Assembly: GCA_023055425.1 (NCBI GenBank)
Contig: JALGPY010000001.1
Location: 140,455,368-140,519,367 of the forward strand
Direction of reading: 5' to 3'
Source of the DNA: Linanthus parryae
Lineage: Eukaryota; Streptophyta; Magnoliopsida; Ericales; Polemoniaceae
Length of the DNA: 64,000 bases
Shown here: piece after piece, positions 46,522-59,300 of the stretch
Layout of the letters: each line of letters begins with the position of its first letter
Position numbering within the stretch: position 1 is the stretch's first letter
Program-made: the position numbers and the translations under genes
The notes under the pieces: generated by a model
Told to the model about the DNA's origin: nothing
What the model saw: only the letters and a program-made list of their open reading frames with translations
Database searches by the model: none

Positions 46522-46860
46522 ATCATCATCGTCGTCGTTCTTCTTGACGCCTACTCTCACTCACAAAAACTTTGATTCTCCTTGTATTTTTCCTTTGTCA
46601 TCAGTCCAAGAGATATCGACGATGGAGGTAGTGGTGGAGGTGGGTCTCAAGGTAGGGAGAGGGAGAGAGAGAGTCCTAGGAAATCGGAGCTCCAAGCCCA
46701 CATCACACCTCCTCCTCGAACTTCGACGCCACCACCACCGCCTCCGATCAATTTCATTCGCCAGATCCGCAACCACCTACAGTCGCCACACCCACTGGGT
46801 TTCGATCTGGTGAAGTGGGCGGTGGATTTCGTGGTGGGGACAGAGATTCACAATCTATAG
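46522..46860 (+). pseudogene. Exon-like fragment, unknown
   Basis: A GC-richer stretch with an open frame (from ATG at 46582) that has a Gly/Ser and Arg/Glu-rich part, a Pro run and then FIRQIRNHL and GFDLVKWAVDF before TAG. The last part looks like real protein sequence, but I know no family. It sits between two mobile elements and may be a captured or decayed exon. Confidence 0.25.
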
Positions 46861-47083
46861 GAGGAGGAGGAGAAAGAGAGAGAATGAATAGTGTCCTGGT
46901 TCGTGGTTCTGGTTTGTGGTGGAGACAAAGAAGAAATTGAGATAGAGAAGAGATGGAAGAGACATGTCTCCTATCTCTTGTTACCCTGATACGAGAGTTA
47001 AAAACCTCGACCTTGTTCTTCAATCTCCCATATCAAAATAGGCATATAGAGGGAGGCGTTAAATTTTTGAATAACCTCCAAAG

Positions 47084-49845
47084 CAGGGACGGAACCACGT
47101 TAAACTTGGCAGGGAATTTGCTTGGAAGTAGGAAATTAGTTACATACTAGCCTTGAACCCGTGCGATGCACGGAAACATGACTTCTATCGGGGCAAGGTC
47201 ATCAATGTACTGTATGATGTTTAAGACTTAAGAGGGATGAAGGTAGTACTCCCAACGAAAACGGATAGAACAATTACACAATCCATATCTATATGTATTA
47301 TATATTTTCCGATTTTGAAAAAAAAAATCAAGATATATTTTGACTAAAAATATATTTCAGATTCTTAAACAAACTTAACTAATATAAGGGTCACCGAATT
47401 TGTTACTTTTACATAGGTCCAATGTTAGCATTTCTTAGTTACTAACTTGATTTTTATCTTACTTAATCTATCATTTTCTTTTTCTCATCCAAAAATGTAT
47501 AAGTTAAGATATTTATATGTTTATGTGAATTCCAAAAGCTGGAGAGTAATTCATTAAATAATAAATGATACACCTTGTTTCAAATAATTTTGCATTTTCA
47601 AAGTTTTCCATATCACTCATTTTATTTTGCACACACACTTTTCACTCATTGCTCATTTACTTTTAGAAACACAAAACTCTAAAATAAAGCTGTATGAACT
47701 CATTATTTATACTAAAGTAAATTAGAAGGACATGTCGTTATATGTGAATATCAATAAGTGATTCATGACATAAAGAAGGTACATCAACATGTAAATGGTT
47801 TCAATAAAAATGACGAATTAATTATATCCCGAACAATCAGTTTAACTGAGAAGTTAATGAAAATGATTGAACATAAAAAACCTTATAAATCCAGAGATGG
47901 GATTTAAACTCCACACATTTCTTTGAAAATGTAGTTCTGTTTTCCTAAAGCATGGCCCTACCAAGCTGTGCTGCACTATCAATATTTCATAAGATTTCCA
48001 GAACCTGCACTTGCCGGAACATAGCAATGTAAAGATCCAGGCTTTTTGCACCTTTACATCGAGTCGTCTTTTCAACAAATGATCTACCAAAAGCCAAACA
48101 ACAAACTTGAGGTACAATGCAGGGTGCATTGGACATAAGATAAAATCAAAAGAAAGTACCAAAATAGCGAGATGAAACAAACATTTTGCTAGCCATCGAA
48201 CATAAAGACTGAAAAGAATTCCCAATGAGTTGCTTAACACATCAAAGACCATACTACCAAGTAAACAATTAAGAGAAAGAAGAAAGCTAAAAATTGAATA
48301 TTATATTCTTAGTCATACATATTAAAAGATACACAAAGACAAATGGTAACAGAAACACAATCGATCGAGAACAGGCTTTTCGCTCAGAGTAGGATCAATG
48401 CCATTGTTGGTTCGCCTAATCGAGACTCGTATATGGAAGGGGTCATTGATATGACCTGGGTATGTATGAGTCAATGCTGCTAGATACCGCCTGAGGTTGC
48501 CGCTGGTTGCTGCCTGAGTTTCTTGGAGGAGGCGGAGTGAGAAGGGGGGGGGGGGGGGGGGGGCTGCTCTGGACATATTTGAGTTTTCTCTCGCAAAGTT
48601 TTTTCTGGAACATGAAATTTGAAAAAAATGGGTTTGGAAAAAGTGGGGCTTTTTCCAGTAAAACCAAAGTTGATTTATATATAAATATTTGAACCAATCA
48701 CATTTGACATTTTTTTGTTACTACATTGGTTTGATTGATGCAATCAAATTATTTTTATTATTTTACATTTCTATTTCAATCGACAATTTAAACCGCATTG
48801 TTTCACATTTCCTTTTTAAGACGGATTTTCCATTTTTGCTCATGTATTTGGGGATAGATTGTCTATTTTATGTGACAACTTTTACATCGATTTCCATGTT
48901 GGTCGTTACTTACAGAAATGTTTGAAAAACGTTACCAAACATGATGTAATTCTCCTAGAAAAGATGAGGTAATTAAAAGTTACCATATATTTTAATTTTA
49001 TTTAAGACAAACGGAATAGACAAATGAATCAATTACATTAACATTTAATCACGATTTTCATATATGGATTTTCTCATTTTATTTGTTATATATTGATTAA
49101 TTAATTGAAATTCCACGTGGCATTTCCTCACGCAAAGCTTAAGAGGACATTCTCAAATAGTATATATAGATTTGTAGTTATCCAGGTTTATAAACAACAA
49201 TTTAAATAGGTGGCCCTCCCTCACTTTGAGTTTATCTCAGAATAGTAGAGTTGTTGTGATTGTGTTTCTTCGAAGTTGGAGATCTGTTATACTTTTATAG
49301 TTATCCAGGTATATCAACAACAATTTAACTAGGTGCCTCACCCCTCACTTTCAGTTAAATTCTGAGTAATAGAGTTTTTGTGAGTGTATTATGATACAAT
49401 CTTTAAGATTAGTAACTCGCTTACATCACCAACCATGTATAATTATTATTTTTTTTACAAGTATACATTAAGTAAAAACTGAATTGGTGATGTAAAAGCT
49501 GATTGCATTTTTTTTACATAACCAATGGTGAATATTTGAAAAATTAGATATAGCGGAAAAATTCAATGCTGATTATCATTGACGAGTTTGATTCGTCAAA
49601 AGAACAGTGTGCCCCACACCAGTAAATTACTATCATTTATTTACAGGTTAGCTACTTTTTATAATCACACATGTAATTGAAGTTTTATTATAAATTTTTG
49701 TGAGATCAAATTAGTTTTGCTTAGAATTACTTCATTTGACGAACAACTTATCATTTAGTGAAAAAATTATTGTCTTATATGACATTTGTAATGACATTGT
49801 TTTACCTTGGCCCCCCCCTAAAAAGAATTCATGGATCCGTCCCTG
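47084..49845. mobile_element. hAT-like element, 2.8 kb, non-autonomous
   Basis: The ends are CAGGGACGGAACCA and TGGATCCGTCCCTG, a classical plant hAT terminus. A perfect 8-bp target duplication CTCCAAAG flanks it (47076-47083 and 49846-49853). No hAT transposase domain was found. The interior contains another repeat (about 47145-49170) with a cccgtgcgatgcacgg head and a G run at 48545-48562. Confidence 0.87.
47145..49170. mobile_element. Repeat nested in the hAT element (cccgtgcgatgcacgg head)
   Basis: It starts catactagccttgaacccgt and ends near caaatagtatatatagattt. Head and tail resemble the smaller repeat at 11943-12295. Borders and superfamily are uncertain. Confidence 0.35.
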
Positions 49846-50506
49846 CTCCAAAGGCTACGGGAAGATAAAAAATTCACCTCTACTTTTTTTTTTTTTTTTT
49901 TGCAAATCTAGTTAGTCTCATTATTAGGTTAAACCTTTGCATGATGTGTATTTTGCCCCATAAAATTATTTTTTTATTTGAAATTCAGTTTTTTTTAGGA
50001 GAGAAATTCAGTTTTTTCAAATGGCCTTTCATATTTTGTATAAATATTAATAATAATTTATATGAGTCGTTGGGGATACCCTAAGTCCTAAAAGTCATCA
50101 TCACCACCTACCAATTTTTAATTGTGCGTGGGTGCCTGCTACTAAATGAAATGGTATAAATTTGATATACTATTGTGTTGGTTCAACTGTTTCTTTCCTT
50201 TTTCTCAGAGACAACCAACTGATTCTTTAAAATCTTGGTTGGTACTAAAAAAAAGTACCACTATCAATCTATGACTGATTCCACCTGCAAGCTCACTGTC
50301 CAGATCTGGATGGCATCCATAACTTGATTCTTCTCACTTATTTTTATTTTATTTTTAATTTTGGACTGTTTTTTCATTTTCACATGTTATATTTAGTAAA
50401 ATCTTTTATCAGAAAATGTTAAATGTCACTATTTTTCCTTCACCAATTAACTTTCACACCAACCCCAAAACCACCTATATCAACTCCCACCACCCCCATA
50501 TACCCA
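49846..50506. other. Spacer between hAT and MULE elements
   Basis: AT-rich, with T runs; nothing recognised. Confidence 0.4.
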
Positions 50507-50515
50507 CCAATACTA

Positions 50516-52172
50516 GGGTAATTTACAGTTTGCACCCTCGGGTTTATGTAAATAGGTAATTTCCATCCCTACTGTTCATCAATTGACAGAAGACACCCCT
50601 ATTTTGTACAATAATAATTAAAAATTATACCCCTCCGTCCATTTCGGTTAGGGAACCGTTTAGTGATAGTGGGGCTCACTTTTCGGGTATTTTTTATTCC
50701 CATTTTGCCCCTAAATTTTGGTAATTTATATTTATTACCCCCAAATTTAGATAAATATGCAGTGCATACCCTTACTGTTTATACATGGAACAGCCCTATT
50801 TTGCGAGTTGGCAGTGGGTACACCTTTGGGTGTTTGGTTCATGCCTATTATGTCCTCTAGTGATATATAATGCCCTTTTTAACCTTTAGAAATTTCGATA
50901 TTATTATTTATACCATGAAATTGTATGACTCTTTTATCCTCTATGGATGGTTATAAATTATTAGAGATCATATTTTGTTGTTGTCAAAAGCTAAATTTGT
51001 CGACAATGAAAACCAACACTGAGTGAATAAGTTTTATTTAACAAATTAATTATGATAGAGTACTTGTCAAATATCAACATCAATCTGTAGTTTGTTTACT
51101 AGAATGATAATAATCTTTTTAAAGCCAAACTAAATAATATCATTGAAAATTATTGAAGCTAAAATAAAGAGGATTATGTAGTTTTTTTGTTAAACATAAT
51201 AGTAGTTAATACAACCCAAGTTTATTTACATTCAAGCGTTGAATTAAAAAAAAATCAAACATTCAACTTGCAGTAATATAATAAAAAAGTGCTTGTCAAC
51301 AGAAAAAAAAAAAAAAAAAAAAAAACGCACACACACACATAAGATACAAAGAGATATGTAGCAAACAGACACAATTCTATTACTATCTAGCAACATCTTT
51401 ACATAAATTACAAAAGAGAACAAATTAAAAATACATTTTTTTTGCGTCTTTCCCCCTCTCTCTCTCTCTCTATGTCAACTGAATTATGTGCCGTCCTGAA
51501 CTCAGCTAAAACGTTTTTTGTGCGCATCTCTTGGATGACTTAGAGCTTTAGACTTGCAGTGATAAAGTTTACACATGTCCAATATTTTTTTCATCCGAGT
51601 TGAGTGCTTTCTATAAGTTGTGGTAGATTGGTTAAATCTCCATCTTTTTTCATCCATCGCCGTCAGAAAGTCCAGTAGGGGATTATTCGGTGGCAATAAC
51701 AGAGAAACTTTTTAGTGCTCTACAACCAATGAAAATGCAACACTTAAACAAATTGACAGTGATTGGTAGACACTCATTGGTTGTAGAGTACCACGTGGTG
51801 CTCTTTTCGAGCACTAAAAAATTGCTCGCAATAACATTATTGAAGTCTTAAATGAACCAACAAATCATGGGTAGATTGGTCTTGTCGTACTTATCCATTT
51901 CTTATTGGAGTCTGTCTAAATTAAGAGTATCTCATGTCGATTGGCAAACAGTACGGGTACCCAATGCCTATTCACCATAACCGGAGGGTGCTCTGTGTAA
52001 ATTACCCTATAAGTATTGAGTAAAGGTACAAGGGCAAATTAATACTTTCGCATTTTCCGTCCATGACCGTTACAAACCATCCAAAATAGAGGTGTTCCCT
52101 GTCAATTCATGAAGAGTAGGGGTAGGATTTGCCTATTTACATAAACCTAGGGGCAGAAACTGTAAATTACCC
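50516..52172. mobile_element. MULE with long terminal inverted repeats
   Basis: It starts GGGTAATTTACAGTTTGCAC and ends with the inverted counterpart ...CTGTAAATTACCC; similarity extends for about 160 bp at both ends. A perfect 9-bp target duplication CCAATACTA lies at 50507-50515 and 52173-52181. A second, inner inverted pair (about 50719 and 52007) of the same type indicates one MULE inserted into another. No transposase was seen. Confidence 0.87.
50719..52007. mobile_element. Inner MULE-type element
   Basis: The left GGTAATTTATATTTATTACC and the right end AAATTACCC at 52001-52007 are inverted relatives for about 90 bp, sharing blocks such as ACCC.TACTGTTT. No target duplication was recognised. 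Confidence 0.5.
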
Positions 52173-52221
52173 CCAATACTAATGACAAGGCTCAAAGAGT
52201 GACTTTTCATCATTTCCAAAA

Positions 52222-53507
52222 AGGTAAATGACATTTTCCACCCTCCAATTATGGGTAAAAGACATTTTGCCCCCTGATTTATGGGAAAAGATATTTTACA
52301 CCCTTTTCAGAGTTAAAAAACTAACAGTTAACTAACAGAGAGATAAAAAGACAAAAATACTCCTGAAAATGGTGAAAAATTATCACTATATACTCATACT
52401 AAACCCTAACCCACAACCGCCTCCACAGTTCTTCTTCCTCCTCATCTCCTTCCACCAACCGCCTCCAATTTGCCGATTTCTGGCTTCCTCTTGAGGAATC
52501 AAAACGTGGATTAGAGATCTGCAGCTCAAAACAGGGGATTCAGATCGAGAATCTTTGCATCGTCTGATTTGCTCTCGATTCATCGCCTCCTCCCTCTGTG
52601 ATATCATCTCTCCCTCGCTCACTCAAACACTCTCTGTCGAACCACTGCCCACCCACTGCGGCTGCCTCCACGAGCTCACCCAGTAGGTTCAAATACCACG
52701 CAACCCCAGAAACCCAATCGACCCTCTGACCTTCGAATCGAACTTTAGATTGAACTCGCCGGAGCTTCCAATTGAACCCCTACATCGATCGCCACCACTC
52801 AAAGTTTATATGTTGGGAGTTGGGTGAATGATGAGAGGGCGGAGTCAGGTTACTTAATTCACAAGCCTGGGTCTTGTATTGTGAGTTTGTTTTGGAATCT
52901 GGGTTGGTTTCAATATAGGTTTAGGGTTGTAAATTGGGTTTTGTAATCTGGGTTGTCCTGTGAATTTTTAGTGGTTCATGTGTCTCTCTATGATGGATTT
53001 TGGGTATGGAGATGTGAGAATTGATGGTTTATTCTATCGTGGTGGTGCACTGTTGGTGGCCGGATTGAAGGCGATTTTAGTGGTGGTGAGAATTGAAGGC
53101 GACTTTGACTTGGTTGGGCCCAGATTACTTGAAGAATATGTGAAGTTTTGTCGTGTTTGTGGTGGGGATTCAGTGTTGGTGGTTGTGGTGGAGGTGGTGA
53201 TGATTTGGTGGTGGCGGTGGTGGTGGTGGTAATTTGATGGTAGTGGAGGTGGTGCTCAAGAACACCAAGAACATCAGGAACATGAAAGATGCTATAATAA
53301 ACAAAAAAGGATGGTATTTGATTACAATCAATAAGGGTAAAATGGTCACAAATTCAGTTTGCACCCCTCCACTAATGGATTGTAACAGAAGGGTGGTATC
53401 TGTCCACCATCCATCCGTCAAACCGGGGAGCAAAATGTCTTTTTTCATAAATCAGAAGGCAGAATGTCTTTTACCCATAGTCAGAGGGTGGAAAATCCCT
53501 TTTACCT
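52222..53507. mobile_element. MULE-type element with GC-rich interior
   Basis: AGGTAAATGACATTTTCCAC at the left and GGAAAATCCCTTTTACCT at the right are inverted; similarity runs about 120 bp, including CACCCTC, TATGGGTAAAAGACATT and TGATTTATG blocks. A 9-bp target duplication with one mismatch (TTTCCAAAA / TTTCTAAAA) flanks it. The interior (about 52390-53240) is GC-richer, CT-rich then GGT-rich, and may be captured gene sequence. Confidence 0.82.
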
Positions 53508-54212
53508 TTTCTAAAAAATTGCAAAGAGTGGGAAACACCCCCCCCCCCCCCCCCCACAAACTTTTGCCTCTGTTTGTCTCTGGTGTCACTTTGATATGGT
53601 CCGATACGCAGTTACCTAAATCAACACAAGAAACGGAGAATATTAGGAATTGGCTGAAACGGAAAAGGCATCAATTCATTTCAGAATATTATTAGTTTCA
53701 ATTTTAGAAAAAAAATCATGAATGTAAAGTTCATATCTTAGCGTTTTGAGGCTCTTGTAGGAAGTCTCGAGTTCGAACCTTGCTATATGATGTAATTAAA
53801 AAAAAAAAAAATCCTTTCCAAATCCACAACCAGCTCTTTAAGAACCTCACGAAATCTACACCACCACTAAAAAATTCTAAGATTCTCCTTGTCAAGTAAA
53901 TGACATTTCCTTATGTCATTTTTAATATTGTGTTTGGTTGTTTAGACTAAGCTCGTTTTCCCCTCCTAAAATAAATGACTATCAACTGATCTGAGACTTG
54001 AGAAACCCCTAACAGCTCCTCCTTCCGCACAAGAAAGATTGTCATAGGTTGACTTTCTACATAGTTCCAAAAAATGACATTTAAAGCAGATGAGAGCCTA
54101 AATTAAGTGGACCATAGGCCAAGTGGCCCCAAAATCCTGCCCAGCCCGATCCTAAAGTTTTAGGCATTGGACCTAATGGTTTCTTAATAATTTTGGTCCA
54201 GGCTTTTTATTG
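53508..54212. other. Spacer with C run and SINE-like scrap
   Basis: A C run lies at 53540-53556. At 53765-53780 the words GAGTTCGAACCTTG match the B-box region of the SINE at 6706, followed about 35 bp later by a long A tail (53798-53811), so this could be a short or truncated SINE. Nothing else was recognised. Confidence 0.35.
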
Positions 54213-54888
54213 GGGTCAATTACATATGTAGCACTTCCAATTTAGAGTAATAATCCACTTGCCACCTCCAATTTCAATAACCTCATGTTACCACCTATAG
54301 TTTCTAATTGCAAACAATTAACAACTGGTGTATTTTCCGTCCAATTTTTACTGTTAGTTAACGTTTTTTTAGGGATAAATTAGTCCAAACAATAAAACAT
54401 GAACATTAAGAACACAACACTTCCACCTCCATACCACCACCAACGCCGCCACCCCAAGCCCAGAATCCGGCCACCATGCCAGCACCCAATCTCAGAATCC
54501 GGTGACCATGCCACATCCACAAACCCAGAATCTGATGACTGCTAGCACCACCCCGCTGCAACAACTAATAGTTGCACCCAAAAATCCTAATTCGACACCC
54601 ACCTTCACCATCAAATAAAACGCAATCGAATCCAAACCAGAATTCTTCAAGAGGAAATTCCATAAATTGAAACTAAAGCAGAACACCCACAACCCATAAT
54701 CAAGACACAACGGTTCCGAAACTCCCACAAATAACTTAGATTTTGAATTCAAGTTTCATGCCAGCTTCAAGTATCGATTCCAAACCAGCACCAACCCACT
54801 CCAGTCGAAGAAAAATCAGATTCAATCGGCCTCTAATGAAGTTCCCGATCTATAGCAGCCCAACAAGAACCGACGGATCTTACTGACA

Positions 54889-54963
<75 letters not shown>

Positions 54964-55384
54964 TGAAAGTGAGAGGCAGAAATCGGGATGAGAAGGAGAG
55001 AGATAGATGAGAGGTGGGAAACTGAAAACATAGAAAGATGAGAAAGAAGGGCAGAGCCATCCCTTCATTTTCTTCAATACGTTTTTCCTTTCTCGAAGGA
55101 ACATCAGATTTTTCTTTTCTTGTTTTGTTTTAAGTTTCATTTGTTCTTTTTCTTTTGATTTATTTTTCATATTTTTTAGTTCCTTCTTCTTAGTTTTTAT
55201 ATACAGAATTTATCTATGTCATGGACAATTGTACCCTTGACAGAGTTAACTTTTTTGACGGAAAATTTACCCAGTTGTTGATTGCACAATCAACAACTGT
55301 AGGTGGTAATAAGAAGGTTTTGAAATTGGGAGTGATAAGTGGATCATTACCCATAACTGGAGGTGGGTAATAAGTAATTGACCC
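54213..55384. mobile_element. MULE-like element with long inverted ends
   Basis: The left GGGTCAATTACATATGTAGC and the right ...TAATTGACCC are inverted. Similarity extends about 130 bp, with shared TGATCCACTT-like, CACCTCCA, TTACCACCTA and GTTAAC blocks. No good 9-bp duplication was found. The interior holds AC and AG microsatellites (54884-54960). Confidence 0.65.
54884..54960. repeat. (AC)n(AG)n microsatellite
   Basis: About 11 AC units followed by about 27 AG units inside the MULE-like element. Ser/Leu-repeat frames on the minus strand here are artefacts. Confidence 0.95.
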
Positions 55385-56302
55385 TTAATTTTAGGGTCAT
55401 GCTTGTGTTTTAGACGTTAGGCCCGCACGACCCAACCTACTGTGAAAAATAAATAGAAAAAATATATGTACATTTTTTTATGTTAATGATTTAGCATGAA
55501 TTAATAATATAATTTGATAGATGATAGATCCCTAGTTGAATTCCTCTAGTAAATTATTATTTGTTGAACTTTATATAAAAATATCCTTTTAATGTCTGAT
55601 AGAATATATATTTTAAAATTGTAGTTACATGACATTTAAATGATAATAATTTTTTGAAACAAATTAAAATTATAGGTTAGGCTTCTCAAAAAAAGGCCTT
55701 AGAAATTGTACATTTAATGGCTTGGGTCTTCAAGTTTGGTCAGATGTATGGGCCGGGCAGGACTTCGGCCTTGTTAAAAATGTCTCAGCCCGATAAGACC
55801 CGGCCCAATGAGGCCCATGGTGACCCTAACCGTAAATGTCACTTCTTATATTTCGAGAAAAGTGGAAATGCCGGATGGAGGATAGACTTGAGCATAAACC
55901 CATCTCGAGGAATCTGAAGTTGAAAGAGTTCTCAAGTCAAGGCAAATGAAAGAACACCAGCCTCAATGTAACAAACCAAGATCGATCGACACTATAAAGC
56001 TGACAAGAAACATTCTCAGGATGAAGAAACTGTTCAGAATAATCAACATATATATATATAAATTATATGGGTCAGTTTCGATAACTAGCCGACCCCAAGA
56101 AATTCGGACAAAAAGTACAATAAATGGACTAGTTTGCGATTTCACCTGATGAATCCAACCTCAGAGCTGAGTCTTCTGAATTCATTGCTATGAACACTCA
56201 AAAAATATGGTTACAAACCTAGTATGGAGGAGTATATATTAAGTAAAATTATCTTCCTGTACTCAGCATGTCTTTCTTTTCATCTTCCATTCGATGATCT
56301 GC
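55385..56302. other. 3' flank of the CXC gene
   Basis: AT-rich, with remnants of a gggccggg/cccggcc-type repeat at about 55750-55830. It must contain the 3' untranslated region of the CXC gene near its right end. No other gene was recognised. Confidence 0.4.
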
Positions 56303-59300
56303 TCACACGAATCCATTTGGGGACCGGAGCTCAACATTTGAAAACAGCCTTCTAATTGGAGTTCCGCTCTGTGACTGTACTTCAGCAGCAACTTGCTCAC
56401 TATATTCAACAATGTTACTTTGAACCGTTCCTCTCTGGATTGCTTCAGTTTCTTCTTTAAGCCCAGTACCCAACGGGTCTCGCTGGTCATCCATTTCAGC
56501 TTCCGGAAGCTGAGAACACCCGGCTTCTGCGAAAAATTTGTTGCATCTCTACTGAATCAGTTGCAGAACTCGATTATGAAATACACTCTAGAGATCATGG
56601 TGTGTATTGGTTAACATAAAGTTGGAAGTCTTAGAAAAAGGGCTAGCCATCAGCCCAGTGGCCTGATCTGCTTGCCCAACCCAGCCCAGGATTCTAAGGG
56701 TTTCGGTTTAACAGATTCAGGACACTTCTGGCTCGGGTTTGACATTTGAGTGCGACGGACAAATGGGTGGGACTTGGGTTTTGTAATTTTATTCTAAGCC
56801 CAGCCCAGCCCAGAAACTTTTACTATGGTTGTTATACATACATAAATAAATGAACCTTTCTATAGATGCGTACACTATACATAACATGGTAAATAGTGAA
56901 TGCAGAAAATATTGTTGGAAAAGGTTATATTTGCTTAATGTTGTAGTTCTCTTCGGTGATGTTGGTATTTAAATTGTCTTGTAATTGAACTTTTTAGTCC
57001 TAAATTTGCTCAATGTTGTAGTTCATTATTCTTCATTATATAAATAGAATAATATTTTTTGGTCCATGGGTTGGGTTTTGAATCTTTTATAATGTTCTCT
57101 GCTTGGGCATGGGTGTTGGCCCGACCGATGGGTTGTGTAGGTGTTAGGTTCACATTTTCAAATCTCCGGCTCGGTCAGGCCCGACCCAGCCCAGCCCAGC
57201 CCAAACTGACCCATGGCCAACCCTAGTTAGAACTGCTAAGGGCACATCAAATGGCACTTCACATCCCCTTATTATTTGAACAAGTTGAAGTAACTGAACA
57301 CAATAACAAGATAGTTTGTTGCTACGGAGATGCCCTCACCTTTGATGAGCTTGTGGAGAAAATGTTTGAACTCTGTCAAGACGATCCGTTCTTGCTTCGC
57401 ATAAAGTTCCGTGAAGCCCGTAACGCTAGATGACCCGGGGGCATTGTCTGGACAGCTTGTGGAAGCATCGGGAGATCTATACTCCGTCAAGATTGCATCT
57501 TTTTCATCACACATTAGCTGAAGAGTTTCAGGAGACGGTGCCCTCCTATTTTCTTCTTCTGGTCCATCAGATGCAGATGTTTGGTTCTCGCTTGAACAGT
57601 CTTCACGAAAAACTGGTTGCTCTTCATCTCCTATTTTCACATGTTCTGTTGAAACGATGGAGCTTTCAAAGCGGTCTTTTTCTCTCTGTTTATCCATTTT
57701 GTCTTTTACGTCTGGAAATCAAGATATTATCACTCTCGCGTTAGAAGTAAATAATGCAACAAAGTTGAGAATAAAAAAGTGAACTGACATAAAAGCATTT
57801 TTCTTTCCTATAACTAACGAGAAACATGAAATTCACATATTTCGTCACTTTAGATGATCGAAGTAATAGGTAAGAAACAAAAAGTAATAGAACAAAAAGA
57901 AGCGAGAAACAGATAACAGATTTCCTATCAGGACTGGACATGGACAAAAATCCAAAGGGCCTAGTGCCAAGGGCGGATCAATGTATAGGCCAGTGGGCTA
58001 CAGCCTCCGCTAAACTTTTCAGAATTTTGATTTTACCCTGTATTTTGTGGATTTAATTCACTTTAGCCCCCACAGAAAATACACAATAGCCCCCACTACT
58101 TAAGTTAATTCATTAAAAATACCATTATTCGCCCCTGCTTAGTGTGTGGGCAATCCTAATTGTCTGCTGTTTCAGTCTCGCACAGAAGTCACCGGTCTAT
58201 TGTGTATTTTAATGCAATACACAATACAAAAGAAAATATTTACACTACCACTTTCCTATCATGTACATACAAAAAGGAAAAAGACGCGGGTGATGGGGGA
58301 TTAGGAGAAAATAGAAGTTTCTACACTTAGACGGCCATGGTACGTACTCTAACATGGAGAGGAGTCACTGGACATTTCACACAGACATGGAGAGCTAGAC
58401 ATTTCACACAGACATGAATCGCAAAAATATCTAGTACTACATATTAAAGAAAGGACAAAAGTTGCTAACTTTGGACCTATCTGATATGTGTCAGTTTATG
58501 TCTATATTGGGTGCGCCTTGCACTAAGTATCATCATTAGGCAAAATGTTTAAGCAAGACAGCCTATGCCCGACTTGAAGTTAATATGTTACGTATAAGTC
58601 AAGGTTTTTAGTTTCTTGATGTTTTCAGTAGTCATAGTATTTATCAACCAGTAATAAGTTACTCTGTGAGGTAAATTAATTAATACAGAGGTACGGTATT
58701 TTCCTTGTTTAAACGTCACCGTGCTTACTGTGCTATGGACTATGGTAGATAAAGTCATCACATGATACACCACATAACCAGTTTTTGTTTTCTCTATGTA
58801 GCTCATAGCAATTACAGTGCACTTTTAATAAACATAAAAGGGATAATCTGTCTCAATAAGATGAAAAAAAAAGTTTCTATTAGCAGCGGACAGTTAACAA
58901 AAGAATGAATCAGAGAGACCCGTAAAAAGTCTCTCACCATATAAGCCTAATATAGGTTCTTCTGCAAGAGAACAATTAAACTTCATGCACTCCATTTTCA
59001 TCTCAACTACAAGCTGCCAATGTTATGAATTCCATATTTCCAGATCAGACTGTAAAACCTTAGAAAAATCAAATACTCGAACTATAGACAACATATTCAC
59101 ACCACAAGGTAGGCCAAGAGGATCAAATAACTCCGTAAAGAAGCGCATTAGAAGACAACAAGTGACAGCTACATATTTTCCTGACTACAGTGCATTTAAT
59201 TTACATGATCGGATAAGGTGGAGTGCTGGACTACGTTTTATATTGTCTAAGGAGTTCTGCAGGCTAAGTCTGGATCTGAATGGGGCTGGTGTGGATACTT

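Noticed and set aside
54822..55170. Ser/Leu/Val/Cys repeat frames on the minus strand
   Set aside because: Translation of the AC/AG microsatellite.
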